A stretch of 64,000 nt of DNA. Origin: Cryobacterium soli (GTDB lineage Bacteria > Actinomycetota > Actinomycetes > Actinomycetales > Microbacteriaceae). The stretch spans positions 1,550,001-1,614,000 of the forward strand of contig NZ_CP030033.1 of the NCBI RefSeq assembly GCF_003611035.1. The letters are read 5' to 3'. The notes under the pieces were generated by a model. The model was not told the origin of the DNA and made no database searches. It worked only from the letters and a program-made list of their open reading frames with translations. Shown piece after piece: positions 16,772-25,111 of this stretch (positions are counted from its first letter, which is position 1; each line of letters begins with the position of its first letter). Both the position numbers and the translations under genes were made by a program.

Positions 16772-17494
16772 TTACTGCAGCGACCAGTCCACGGCTTGCG
16801 CGCCCTGCTCGGCCAGCAGCGCGTTGGCACGGCTGAAGGGGCGGGAGCCGAAGAATCCGCGGCGGGCCGAGAGCGGGCTGGGATGCGCCGCGACGATTGC
16901 GGGGGTCGACCCGAGCAGTGGCAGGAGGTTCTCGGCGTCCTTGCCCCAAAGAATGGCGACCAGCGGCGTGCCGCGGCCGGCCAGCGCCCGGATGGCTTGC
17001 TCGGTCACGGCCTCCCAGCCGTGCCGGCGGTGCGACCCGGCGGCGCCGGCCTCGACCGTGAGCACCCGGTTGAGCAGCAGCACCCCGTGCCGAGTCCAGG
17101 GCGTGAGGTCGCCGGCGACCGGTTTCGGCAGGCCGAGGTCGTCGTGCAGCTCGGTGAAGATGTTCGCCAGGCTCCGCGGCACCGGGCGCACCTCCGCGGC
17201 CACCGAGAAGGACAGGCCCACCGGATGCCCGGGCGTGGGGTACGGGTCCTGGCCCACGATGAGCACCCGCACCTCGTCGAACGGTTGCCGGAAGGCGCGC
17301 AGGACGTTCTCCGGCGCCGGCAGCACCTCGGCGCCCGCCGCGGCCCGCTGCCGCGCGAAGGCGAGCGGGGCCGCAAACGGGGCCAGGGCGCTGACGTCGA
17401 AGGGGCCGGTGTGGTCTCCGAGCCCGAAGGCGCGCGCCCAGCCGGGCTCGATCAGGGCCGGCCCTGTCGGGTCAGTCGGCGAGGGTGCGGGCAT
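16772..17494 (-). CDS. ung: uracil-DNA glycosylase, family 1
   Basis: 240 residues from ATG 17494. Active-site motif [13 protein letters not shown] with catalytic Asp, the Tyr pocket that excludes thymine, and the Leu-loop motif [19 protein letters not shown] with catalytic His. Removes uracil from DNA to start base excision repair. It begins 5 bases after the S51 peptidase gene stops, so it is cotranscribed with the upstream PRTase and peptidase genes. Confidence 0.95.
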   Translation of the reverse strand: MPAPSPTDPTGPALIEPGWARAFGLGDHTGPFDVSALAPFAAPLAFARQRAAAGAEVLPAPENVLRAFRQPFDEVRVLIVGQDPYPTPGHPVGLSFSVAAEVRPVPRSLANIFTELHDDLGLPKPVAGDLTPWTRHGVLLLNRVLTVEAGAAGSHRRHGWEAVTEQAIRALAGRGTPLVAILWGKDAENLLPLLGSTPAIVAAHPSPLSARRGFFGSRPFSRANALLAEQGAQAVDWSLQ

Positions 17495-17499
17495 CCGGC

Positions 17500-18231
17500 T
17501 CAGGAGCCGAAGGTGCTCACCAGCACCCCGCCCTCGGATTCGCTCACGGTCCAGACGCTGCCGCTGCCGGCGACGCCCAGGGTGCCCTGGCCCACGATCA
17601 GCACGGTGCCCTCGTCCACGGCGAGGCCGCCACGGATGAGTCCGGCCTCGGTGGCGGCGACCATGCGGGAGAGCGTGCCCCACTGGGCGGCGTGCACGTC
17701 CACGGTCACGTCGAGCAGCCCGATGCCGTTCTCGATGGTGATCTCGTCGAGTCCCTCAGAGGCGTCCTCGGGGCTCACCGGCACGCCGCCGATCTGCCAG
17801 CCGCCGAGCACGGCGCGTTCGGCGGCGATCATGGCGCCCGCGGAGTAGCCGAGGTAGGGGATGCCGGCCGCCACCTGGCGGCGGATCTCACCGGCGATGG
17901 GTGTCACGGCCGTGAGGTAGGCCGGGGTGAGGCCGCCGCCGATCACGATGCCGTCGACATCCGCCACGGCGAGCAGGGTGGCTTCGTCGGTGAGGCCGAG
18001 TACCGTCAGGTGCGGGTCGACGGGGCCGGCGGCACCGAGGGCCGCAACGAGCTTCGCGGCGTGGTCGTCGCCGTCGCCGTCACGCACGACCAGAACGGCC
18101 ACGCGGGGTTCCTCGCGGCCGGCCGCGGTGGCGCGCAGGGCGGCTTCGGCCAGGAACGGTCCGTAGACCACGGCGTCGTTCTCGGTGGCGTTCTCGGCAG
18201 CCCAGCCGCCGCCGACGAGGTGGATGCTCAT
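17500..18231 (-). CDS. peptidase S51 (cyanophycinase/dipeptidase E-like)
   Basis: 243 residues from ATG 18231, which overlaps the PRTase stop as ATGA. A class-I glutamine-amidotransferase-like fold with the nucleophile in [12 protein letters not shown] (the G-x-S-x-G elbow) and a preceding [12 protein letters not shown]. The family includes intracellular dipeptidase E and cyanophycinase, serine peptidases that cleave Asp-X bonds. No signal peptide. Substrate unknown; its place between a purine phosphoribosyltransferase and ung gives no clue. Confidence 0.85.
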   Translation of the reverse strand: MSIHLVGGGWAAENATENDAVVYGPFLAEAALRATAAGREEPRVAVLVVRDGDGDDHAAKLVAALGAAGPVDPHLTVLGLTDEATLLAVADVDGIVIGGGLTPAYLTAVTPIAGEIRRQVAAGIPYLGYSAGAMIAAERAVLGGWQIGGVPVSPEDASEGLDEITIENGIGLLDVTVDVHAAQWGTLSRMVAATEAGLIRGGLAVDEGTVLIVGQGTLGVAGSGSVWTVSESEGGVLVSTFGS

Positions 18232-18764
18232 GCGTCCACCACGCTCGTCAGCGGGGTGGCGGTCACGGGCGGCAGCGCCGACCACGGGAAGACGATCCAG
18301 CCGTCGGTCTCCCGCCAGGTGAAGTCGGGCACGTGTACCGTGCGCGGCTTGGTGTACAGGGTCGCCGAGCGCACCTCGCCGGCGGATTCCTTGAGGATGC
18401 CGACCACGAGGGCCAGGGTGTGGCCGGAGTCGGAGACGTCGTCGACCAACAGGACGCGCTTGCCGGCCAGCGCCGGGGCGTCGAGCATCGGGCCGGAGAG
18501 CACGGGCTCCGGCAGGCGCTCGTCGATGCCGGTGTAGAACTCCACGTTGATGGAGCCGCAGTTCTTGGTGCCCAGGGCGTAGGAGATGGCCCCGGCCAGC
18601 AGCAGGCCGCCGCGCGCGATGGCGATGACGACATCGGGCTGGAACCCGCTCGCCAGCACCGTGCTGGCCAGCGACCTGGACGCGTCGGCGAATTCAGTCC
18701 ACTCCAGCACCTCACGGGGCGGATCGACGGTAACGGGGGTCTCGGCGTGCTGGTCCTGTTGCAT
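18228..18764 (-). CDS. purine phosphoribosyltransferase (hypoxanthine/xanthine-guanine type)
   Basis: 178 residues. PRPP-binding signature VLLVDDVSDSGHTL and the N-terminal DVVIAIARGGLLLAGAISYAL, typical of Type-I PRTases of the xanthine/guanine group. Uses PRPP to make a nucleotide from a purine base in salvage. First gene of a four-gene operon with S51 peptidase, ung and an acetyltransferase. The leaderless pattern TACCAT-N6-ATG precedes it. Which base it prefers cannot be read from the sequence. Confidence 0.85.
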   Translation of the reverse strand: MQQDQHAETPVTVDPPREVLEWTEFADASRSLASTVLASGFQPDVVIAIARGGLLLAGAISYALGTKNCGSINVEFYTGIDERLPEPVLSGPMLDAPALAGKRVLLVDDVSDSGHTLALVVGILKESAGEVRSATLYTKPRTVHVPDFTWRETDGWIVFPWSALPPVTATPLTSVVDA

Positions 18765-18770
18765 TTGTCA

Positions 18771-18776
18771 ATGGTA
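18771..18776 (-). promoter_or_regulatory. -10 box of the PRTase operon
   Basis: TACCAT on the minus strand lies exactly six bases before ATG 18764; no Shine-Dalgarno sequence. Confidence 0.55.
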
Positions 18777-18860
18777 GAACCTCCCGCGCCCGCCGCGCGC
18801 GGACGAAGGGCCCGGTGCGGGCCCGGTGTGTACCCGGTATGGGCATAGTGAGGGCCCGGC

Positions 18861-18893
18861 GTCACGGCCGGTACGGGGCGGTGTCACGGCCGG
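18861..18893. repeat. 11-bp direct repeat two helical turns apart
   Basis: GTCACGGCCGG occurs at 18861-18871 and 18883-18893, 22 bases apart, in the divergent gap between the PRTase operon and the 88-residue protein. A candidate regulator site, supported only by repetition and spacing. Confidence 0.35.
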
Positions 18894-18916
18894 CGCGGAT
18901 ACGGAAGACTAGCGGG

Positions 18917-19183
18917 ATGATCACACTGCAGCAGGATGCCGACGGCTTCGTCCGCATGAACCGGCATTTCCCCGCCAAGACGCCCATTGCCATCCGTTTC
19001 ACCGACGGCACGACCGGCGAGTACACCGGCGCGCGGCTCAACGAGTTGTACGACGCGGCCCTGGCCATCTTCCGGGCCGAGAACCGCCTCGACGCCAAGG
19101 GCTTCTCCCGGTCGCCGGCCAAGACCGTGCACCCCACCCACAACGTCGAGTTCGTGCCCGTGCAGTCCGGAATGACCCCTTAG
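18917..19183 (+). CDS. conserved hypothetical protein, 88 residues
   Basis: Function unknown. Soluble, no Cys cluster, with a beta-rich N-terminal part (AKTPIAIRFTDGTTGEYTGA) and a helical NELYDAALAIFRAENRLDA, ending in a segment with HPTHNVEF. It looks like a real small protein: codon bias is normal and AAGACT lies exactly six bases before ATG 18917, the leaderless spacing. Followed after 22 bases by the MOSC gene on the same strand. Confidence 0.72.
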   Translation: MITLQQDADGFVRMNRHFPAKTPIAIRFTDGTTGEYTGARLNELYDAALAIFRAENRLDAKGFSRSPAKTVHPTHNVEFVPVQSGMTP

Positions 19184-19205
19184 GTCACATCCGGGAGACC
19201 GCCCC

Positions 19206-19817
19206 ATGAGCCAGCAGCTGAGTGACCTGCCGTACAGCGCCGAGGTGGAGATCGTGCTCCTGCACGCCTCCCCCGTGCACCGGTACGAGGGGCGCCCGGC
19301 CGACGGGCCACTGCCGGCGGTGGGCGGAGAGAGTAACGAACGCATCGAGGTGCGCGCGGGCCTGGGCATCGTGGGCGACCGGCACTACGCCCGGCGGGCG
19401 CACGTGCAGGCGTCCGTCACGGTGATGGACGCCGAGGTGCTCGACCGGGTCGCCGCCGAGCTGACGTTGACGCACCCGCTGGATGCGGCCGCCACCCGGC
19501 GCAACATCCTGCTGCGCGGCGTGGAGATCGATGCCCTGCGCGGGGCGACCTTCTCGCTCGACAGCGGCGACGGTCCCGTCGAGCTCAGGGCGCACCGGCC
19601 CGCGAACCCCTGCGCGTGGATGGACGTGATGCTCGCCCCCGGCGCCCACCGCGCCCTCCGCGGGCGTGGGGGCCTGCGCTGTGAACCGGTGACCGACGGG
19701 ATGCTGCGGCTCGGCCCGGCCACCATGCGGTGCAGTGTGCCGATGGTGGTTACGGGTGCCGCACTCCCTGGCCGGCCAGAACGGCCCGGTAGCCCTCCCG
19801 GTAGCTCGGGTAGCTGA
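19206..19817 (+). CDS. MOSC-domain protein
   Basis: 203 residues. MOSC features: GLGIVGDRHYARRAHVQASVTVMD, NILLRGVEIDALRGATFSL, and the conserved Cys in RPANPCAWMDVM followed by GGLRCEPVTDG. MOSC proteins bind a sulfur or molybdenum-cofactor-derived group; here it is a stand-alone domain with unknown substrate. GGGAG lies about 10 bases upstream of the ATG. The Pro/Gly/Ser-rich tail after VTGAALPG is read from bases that also encode the end of the convergent epimerase gene (68-base overlap). Confidence 0.85.
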   Translation: MSQQLSDLPYSAEVEIVLLHASPVHRYEGRPADGPLPAVGGESNERIEVRAGLGIVGDRHYARRAHVQASVTVMDAEVLDRVAAELTLTHPLDAAATRRNILLRGVEIDALRGATFSLDSGDGPVELRAHRPANPCAWMDVMLAPGAHRALRGRGGLRCEPVTDGMLRLGPATMRCSVPMVVTGAALPGRPERPGSPPGSSGS

Positions 19818-20595
19818 AGCTGAAGCCGGTCTCGAGGATGCGCCGGTTGCTCACGCGCTTGTCACCGCCACGCTTGCTGCCGGTCTCGACGATCTCGGGC
19901 ACGGGCAGGCCGAGCTCACCGGCGACGAAGGCCAGCACCTCCGCGGCGGGCACCGGGGTGGAGTCCACCCCGAGGTAGAGCGGGTCGGGCGCCTTGGCCC
20001 GGAGCAGCAGGTGCACGATCATCGCGGCGGCGTCGTCACGGTGGATGCGGTTGGTCAGGCGGGTGCGCTCGCCCACGGTGGCGCGTCCAGAGCGCACCTG
20101 GTCGATCAGGCGCTCACGGCCGGGACCGTAGATGCCGCCGAGTCTCAGCACCACGGCCGAGGGGATCCGGCTGCGGAGCAGCTGTTCGGCCTCGAGCAGG
20201 ATCGCGTCGGTGCCGGGGCCAGGGGTCGCCGGGGTCGTCTCGTCGACCGTGCTGCCATCGTCCACGTCGTAGACGGCCGTCGAGGACACCATCAGGAACC
20301 GGCGCGGCGTCACCTGTGCGTCGTCGAGGGCGTCGAGCACGTTTCCCAGGCCGGTCACATAGGCGGCCCGGTAGACCTCCGGGTCGGGGTTGCCCGCCGC
20401 GATGGCCACGATCACGAGGTCGGTGTCCGGCGGCACCACGGGCTTCTCCCTGGCCAGGTCGACGGACTGCCCGTCGAGCGCAGCCGGCAGCAGCCCGGCC
20501 CGGCGGCGGAGGCCCACCACGTGCTGGCCGAGCGCCGCCAGGCGCAGGCCCGTCTCGGTGCCGAGGTCGCCGCATCCGGCAATCAGTACTGTCAT
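19750..20595 (-). CDS. NAD(P)-dependent epimerase/dehydratase-like protein (YeeZ type)
   Basis: 281 residues. N-terminal dinucleotide motif VLIAGCGDLGTETGLRLAALG, then SSTAVYDVDDGSTVDE and VVLRLGGIYGPGRERL, as in extended-SDR/YeeZ-like proteins. It resembles NAD-dependent sugar epimerases but lacks the normal YxxxK and has a Cys in the nucleotide loop, so the activity is uncertain. CATACT lies six bases before the ATG. The 3' end overlaps the MOSC gene by 68 bases. Confidence 0.83.
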   Translation of the reverse strand: MTVLIAGCGDLGTETGLRLAALGQHVVGLRRRAGLLPAALDGQSVDLAREKPVVPPDTDLVIVAIAAGNPDPEVYRAAYVTGLGNVLDALDDAQVTPRRFLMVSSTAVYDVDDGSTVDETTPATPGPGTDAILLEAEQLLRSRIPSAVVLRLGGIYGPGRERLIDQVRSGRATVGERTRLTNRIHRDDAAAMIVHLLLRAKAPDPLYLGVDSTPVPAAEVLAFVAGELGLPVPEIVETGSKRGGDKRVSNRRILETGFSFSYPSYREGYRAVLAGQGVRHP

Positions 20596-20601
20596 CCCCC
20601 C

Positions 20602-20607
20602 AGTATG
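20602..20607 (-). promoter_or_regulatory. -10 box, leaderless promoter of the epimerase-like gene
   Basis: CATACT on the minus strand lies six bases (all G) before ATG 20595. Confidence 0.5.
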
Positions 20608-20623
20608 GAGGCGCGCCGGACGC

Positions 20624-21814
20624 TCAGAGCACCTCGCCCGGCGGCGGCGGGGCCAGGTGCCGCTCCGGCGTGCCGTTGTAGAACGACAACGGCCGGATCA
20701 GCGAGTTCGCGGCCAGCTGTTCCATGATGTGCGCCGTCCAGCCGGTCACCCGGGCCGCCACGAAGATCGGTGTGAAGCTGGCGGTGTCGAAACCCATCAA
20801 GTGGTAGGCCGGTCCGGACGGGTAGTCCAGGTTGGGCAGGATGCCGGTGCGTGCTGCCATGCCGGCGGCCAGGGCCTCGTAGAGCTCGAGCAGGTCAGGG
20901 CGGTCATAGTGGTCGATGAGGGTGAGCAGGGCCGCGTGCATGGTGGGCACCCGGCTGTCGCCGTGTTTGTAGACCCGGTGGCCGAAGCCCATGACCTTGC
21001 GCTTGTGCGCGAGGGTGTCGTCCAGCCAGCGGTCGGCCCGCTCGGCCGAACCGGCGCCGAGGCCGATCTCGCTGAAGATGTGCATCACGGCCTCGTTGGC
21101 GCCACCGTGCAGCGGGCCCTTCAGCGCGCCAACGGCCCCGGTCACGGCGGAGTACAGGTCGGAGAGCGTGGAGGTGATCACCCGGGCGGTGAATGTGGAG
21201 GCGTTGAAGGAGTGCTCGGCGTACATGATCATCGACACGTCGAAGGCCTCGACCACGGTCAGTTCGGGCACCTCGCCGAAGGTCATGTAGAGGAAGTTCG
21301 CCGAGTAGCCCAGGTCGTCGCGCGGTTCGACGAGCTCGAGCCCCTGCCGGCGGCGCTGGTCGTAGGCGACGATGGCCGGCAACTGCGCGAACAGGCGCAG
21401 CGACTTGGCCAGGTTCGCTTCGACCGAGGAGTCCGGCGTCGTGAGGTCGTTCGCGCCGATCACGCTCACGGCCGTGCGGACCACGTCCATGGGGTCGGCG
21501 GAGGTGGGGATCTCGTCGATCACCCGGCGCACGGAGTGGTCGAGCCGGCGCAGGGCGCGCTCGGCCTGTTCGAACTCGGCGAGTTCGGCTTCTCCGGGCA
21601 GCTCACCGTTCCAGAGCAGGTAGGCCACCTCCTCGAAGCTCTTCTGGGCGGCGAGTTCCTGCACCGGGTACCCCCGGTACAACAACGAGTTCGAGTCGGG
21701 GTTGACCTTGGAGACGGCCGTCGAATCGGCCACCACCCCGGCCAGACCACGGTGGATCTCGGGCACGACCGGTGGTTCCGCCGCTGACGTGTGGGTGGGC
21801 TGGTTGATGGTCAT
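20624..21814 (-). CDS. prpC: 2-methylcitrate synthase
   Basis: 396 residues, citrate synthase fold of the short PrpC type. Catalytic His in LKGPLHGGANEAV, second His in GFGHRVYKHGD, and Asp in the C-terminal half. Condenses propionyl-CoA with oxaloacetate. The operon with prpD, prpB and a GntR regulator supports methylcitrate synthase over housekeeping citrate synthase, although members may do both. AAGGAG lies upstream of the ATG. 57 bases separate it from prpB. Confidence 0.94.
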   Translation of the reverse strand: MTINQPTHTSAAEPPVVPEIHRGLAGVVADSTAVSKVNPDSNSLLYRGYPVQELAAQKSFEEVAYLLWNGELPGEAELAEFEQAERALRRLDHSVRRVIDEIPTSADPMDVVRTAVSVIGANDLTTPDSSVEANLAKSLRLFAQLPAIVAYDQRRRQGLELVEPRDDLGYSANFLYMTFGEVPELTVVEAFDVSMIMYAEHSFNASTFTARVITSTLSDLYSAVTGAVGALKGPLHGGANEAVMHIFSEIGLGAGSAERADRWLDDTLAHKRKVMGFGHRVYKHGDSRVPTMHAALLTLIDHYDRPDLLELYEALAAGMAARTGILPNLDYPSGPAYHLMGFDTASFTPIFVAARVTGWTAHIMEQLAANSLIRPLSFYNGTPERHLAPPPPGEVL

Positions 21815-21871
21815 GTCGCTCCTTTGCGTCCTGATTCGTGGCCGTGCTGGTGATGCTGTCGTGGTGGTGGG

Positions 21872-22780
21872 TCAGCCTTCGTGTCCGGTCAGCGTGAAGT
21901 TGAAGATCCCCGAATCGAAGCGATTGTAGGCCTCGTAGTCGAGCAACTGATAGAGCTCCGCGCGGGTCTGCATGGCCGGAAGCAGGCCGGTCAGCGACCC
22001 CTCGGCGACGATGGTGTCCAGGCCCTGTTCGGCCGCGCCCATGGCCAGCCGCAGCAGCGACACCGGGAAGATCACGAGGTTGATTCCGACGTCGGCGAGC
22101 TGGTCCACCCGGAACAGTTCACTCTTGCCGAATTCGGTCATGTTCGCCAGGATCGGCACGTCCACCGCGGCCCGGATCGCCTCGAACTCGGCCAGGGTTC
22201 CCATGGCCTCGGGGAAGATCGCGTCGGCGCCGGCATCCACCAGCGCCTTCGCCCGGTCGATCGCCGCGTTCAGTCCGTCGACGGCACGGATGTCGGTGCG
22301 CGCCATCACGAGCAGGTTCGGGTCGCGCCTGGCGTCGACGGCGGCGCGGATGCGCTTGAGTGCGGTGTCGGTGTCGACCACCTGCTTGCCGTCCAGGTGG
22401 CCGCAGCGCTTGGGGTTGACCTGATCCTCGATGTGGAGGCCTGCCACACCGGCATCCTCGAGGGTCTGCACAGTGCGGGCCACGTTCATCGGTTCGCCGA
22501 AGCCGGTGTCGGCATCCACCAGGGTGGGCAGGTCGGTCATCCGGGAGATCTGCTGGCTGCGGCCGGCGACCTCGGTGAGGGTGGTGAGGCCGATGTCCGG
22601 CAGGCCGAGGTCGGCGGCCAGCACCGCCCCTGAGATGTAGACGCCCTCGAAGCCCTTGGCCTGGATGAGCTTGGCGGAGAGCGGGTTGAACGCGCCGGGG
22701 AAGCGCAGCAGGCCGCCGCCGGCGAGGTCGGCACGCAACTGGGCGCGCTTGGCGGCGGGGGTGAGGGCGGAGTAGAGCAT
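21872..22780 (-). CDS. prpB: 2-methylisocitrate lyase
   Basis: 302 residues from ATG 22780, which shares a base with the prpD stop (TGATG). PEP mutase/isocitrate lyase superfamily: VDADTGFGEPMNVARTV binds Mg, and NPKRCGHLDGK is the lyase active-site loop with catalytic Cys. Cleaves 2-methylisocitrate to pyruvate and succinate. Codons upstream of 22780 in the same frame are not conserved, so the coupled start is favoured. Confidence 0.96.
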   Translation of the reverse strand: MLYSALTPAAKRAQLRADLAGGGLLRFPGAFNPLSAKLIQAKGFEGVYISGAVLAADLGLPDIGLTTLTEVAGRSQQISRMTDLPTLVDADTGFGEPMNVARTVQTLEDAGVAGLHIEDQVNPKRCGHLDGKQVVDTDTALKRIRAAVDARRDPNLLVMARTDIRAVDGLNAAIDRAKALVDAGADAIFPEAMGTLAEFEAIRAAVDVPILANMTEFGKSELFRVDQLADVGINLVIFPVSLLRLAMGAAEQGLDTIVAEGSLTGLLPAMQTRAELYQLLDYEAYNRFDSGIFNFTLTGHEG

Positions 22781-24315
22781 CAGAAGATTCCGTTCAGGCT
22801 GGGCAGGGCGTCGAAGAGGCCGGGCCGGGCCACGAGGGTGAGCGAGCCGAGCTCGGCGCCGGAGAGCTCGGGGAGCCGCTGGGCGAGGTCGAGGAACCGC
22901 TCGATCTCCGGCGGCTCCAGGGCGTCGGCGGCGAGCAGCCGGAACTTGGCGACGTAGTCCTCCCGCACGAAGGGGCGGGCGCCGAGCGGATGCGCATCCG
23001 CCACGGCCAGTTCGTCGACCAGGCGGGTGCCGTCGGCGAGCAGGATCTCCACCCGGCCGCCGAACGCTTTCTCGGCCGGGTCGGTGGAGTGGTAGCGGCG
23101 GGTCCACTCGGCGTCCTCGCTCGTGGTCACGGTGTTCCACAGGGCCACGGTGTCGGCCCGCCGGGCCCGTTCGGGCAGGTAGGAGTCAACGTGGTGCCAG
23201 GTGCCGTCCTGCAGCGCCACGGTGAAGATGTACGGCACCGAGTGGTCCAGGGTCTCCCGGCTGGCCCGCGGGTCGTATTTCTGCGGGTCGTTGGCGCCGG
23301 AGCCGATCACATTGTGGGTGTGGTGCGAGGTGTGGATGACGATCGACCGCACCGCGCCGGGCACCAGGATCTCGGGGTGCTCGCGGTTGAGCTTCCGGGC
23401 CAGGTCGACAAGGGCCTGGGCCTGGTATTCGGCCGAGTGCTCCTTGGTGAAGCTGTCCAGGATCGCGCGTTTGGGCTCGCCGCCGGCCGGTAGCGACACG
23501 TCGTAGGACGCCTCGGGCCCGTCGAGCAGCCAGGCGATGACACCGTCCTCGCCCTCGTAGATCGGGGTGGGGCTGGTCTGGCCGCGCATGGCCCGGTCCA
23601 CGGCCTCGATGGCCATTTTGCCGGCGAAGGCCGGCGCGAAAGCCTTCCAACTGGAGATCTCGCCCTTGCGGGACTGCCGGGTGGCAGTGGTGGTGTGCAG
23701 GGCCTGGCCGATGGCCTGGAAGATCGTGTCCGGGTCCAGGCCCAGCAGGGTTCCGATACCGGCCGCGGCCGACGGGCCCAGGTGGGCGACGTGGTCGATC
23801 TTGTGCTTGTGCAGGCTGATCGAGCGGGCCAGGTCGATCTGCACCTCGTAGCCCGTGGCGATGCCGCGCACGAGCTCGTGCCCGGTGAGGCCGCGGGCGG
23901 CGGCCAGGTGCTGGGCCACGGCCACGATCGGCGGGATGTTGTCGCCCGGGTGCGAGTACTCGGCGGCGAGGAAGGTGTCGTGGTAGTCGAGCTCCCGCAC
24001 GGCCACACCGTTGGCCCAGGCCGCCCACTCCGGCGACACCCGGCGGCCGCTGGGCGGACCGAACACCGTGGCGCCGTCGCCGCCGCCTGAGCGCGGATGC
24101 GCCAGCGCCTGCGAGCGGGCCGCGGCGACCGGGTCGCGGGTGAGCGAGGCCGCCGCGACGGCGGCGTTGTCGATCACGCGGTTGATGATCATCTCGGTCA
24201 CGTCATCGTCGACGGGCACCGGGTCGGCCGCGCAGGCGGCGAGCTTCCAGGCCAGTTGTTCGGTGCGGGCGGGGCTGTCCTCGCTCGGGTGAACGCGCAC
24301 TTCGGTGGACTGCAC
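22780..24315 (-). CDS. prpD: 2-methylcitrate dehydratase (MmgE/PrpD family)
   Basis: 511 residues. Family signatures: [26 protein letters not shown] region (here [12 protein letters not shown]), the [14 protein letters not shown] helix and [17 protein letters not shown]. Dehydrates 2-methylcitrate to 2-methylaconitate. The GTG start at 24315 has AAAGGA about 6 bases upstream and lies 23 bases after gntR. An aconitase would be needed to complete the path and is not in this window. Confidence 0.94.
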   Translation of the reverse strand: MQSTEVRVHPSEDSPARTEQLAWKLAACAADPVPVDDDVTEMIINRVIDNAAVAAASLTRDPVAAARSQALAHPRSGGGDGATVFGPPSGRRVSPEWAAWANGVAVRELDYHDTFLAAEYSHPGDNIPPIVAVAQHLAAARGLTGHELVRGIATGYEVQIDLARSISLHKHKIDHVAHLGPSAAAGIGTLLGLDPDTIFQAIGQALHTTTATRQSRKGEISSWKAFAPAFAGKMAIEAVDRAMRGQTSPTPIYEGEDGVIAWLLDGPEASYDVSLPAGGEPKRAILDSFTKEHSAEYQAQALVDLARKLNREHPEILVPGAVRSIVIHTSHHTHNVIGSGANDPQKYDPRASRETLDHSVPYIFTVALQDGTWHHVDSYLPERARRADTVALWNTVTTSEDAEWTRRYHSTDPAEKAFGGRVEILLADGTRLVDELAVADAHPLGARPFVREDYVAKFRLLAADALEPPEIERFLDLAQRLPELSGAELGSLTLVARPGLFDALPSLNGIF

Positions 24316-24338
24316 GGGTGGTCCTTTCGGTCGGGAGG

Positions 24339-25007
24339 TCAGGAAGCCTGGTCGGTGGAGCCGAGCACCGCGAGCACGCTCGCCAGGCTCAGGTGGAGGT
24401 GCACATGGGTGGCGTGCGCGGCGAGCGCCGCGTCGCCGTCGATGATCGCGTCGAGGATCAGCAGGTGTTCGGCCGCCGCCTGGCGCAGCCGCACCGGGTT
24501 GCCGCGCGCGACCCGGCGGATGCGCGCCAGATGCGTGCGCACAGTGTCGAGGGCTCCCACCAGGAAGGCGTTGTCGACGGCGGCATCGATGGCCGCGTCG
24601 AACTCGTCGATGAGGGCGTAGTACTCGTGGATGCCGGTCTCCCCGTCGTCGAGCAGCGCGGGAGCGGCGAGGAACCGCTCGCGCAGCATCCCGAACGCCG
24701 AACGATCGGCGCCGCGGGCGGCCAGGGTCGCCGCGCGCTCCTCGAGGGCCTCGCGCAGCTCGTAGAGATCGTTGATCGACTCGACCGACATCGCGGTGAC
24801 CGAGAAGCCCCGGCCGCTGCGGCCGGCGACGAGGCCGTCGGTGACCAGCCGGGCCACGGCGGAGCGCAAGGGGGTGCGGGAGACCCCGAGTCTGGCGGAC
24901 TGTTCCACCTCCAGAAGCACGGTTCCGGCCGGGAGCACACCGTCGAGAATCTCGTCTCGCAGCACCCGGTAGGCCCGGTCGCTGGCCCGCTCCGGTGCGG
25001 TCCTCAC
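24339..25007 (-). CDS. GntR/FadR-type transcriptional regulator of the prp genes
   Basis: About 222 residues. N-terminal winged helix ([21 protein letters not shown], then [21 protein letters not shown]) and a helical FCD ligand domain with Asp and His residues ([28 protein letters not shown]) that bind metal and effector. Likely senses a methylcitrate-cycle intermediate and controls the divergent prp genes. I chose GTG 25007 because its -10 (TATACA) lies exactly six bases upstream, inside the operator; GTG 25022 is a possible longer start. Confidence 0.88.
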   Translation of the reverse strand: MRTAPERASDRAYRVLRDEILDGVLPAGTVLLEVEQSARLGVSRTPLRSAVARLVTDGLVAGRSGRGFSVTAMSVESINDLYELREALEERAATLAARGADRSAFGMLRERFLAAPALLDDGETGIHEYYALIDEFDAAIDAAVDNAFLVGALDTVRTHLARIRRVARGNPVRLRQAAAEHLLILDAIIDGDAALAAHATHVHLHLSLASVLAVLGSTDQAS

Positions 25008-25013
25008 GGTTTC

Positions 25014-25024
25014 TGTATACACAA
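25014..25024 (-). promoter_or_regulatory. operator 1 of the prp divergent region
   Basis: On the minus strand TTGTGTATACA, containing the palindrome TGTATACA and the gntR -10. Identical 11-mer in inverted orientation at 25073-25083. Typical size and AT-centred shape of FadR/GntR sites. Confidence 0.75.
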
Positions 25025-25072
25025 GCGCATTCTATTCCCCTATTGCCGCGATTGTGCAAGACTAACCGCACC

Positions 25073-25083
25073 TTGTGTATACA
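25073..25083 (+). promoter_or_regulatory. operator 2 of the prp divergent region
   Basis: TTGTGTATACA, an exact inverted copy of the site at 25014-25024, 48 bases away. It contains TATACA, which may serve as the -10 of prpE. Confidence 0.75.
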
Positions 25084-25111
25084 TGAGAGCTTCAATGGAG
25101 AGGTTCACACC

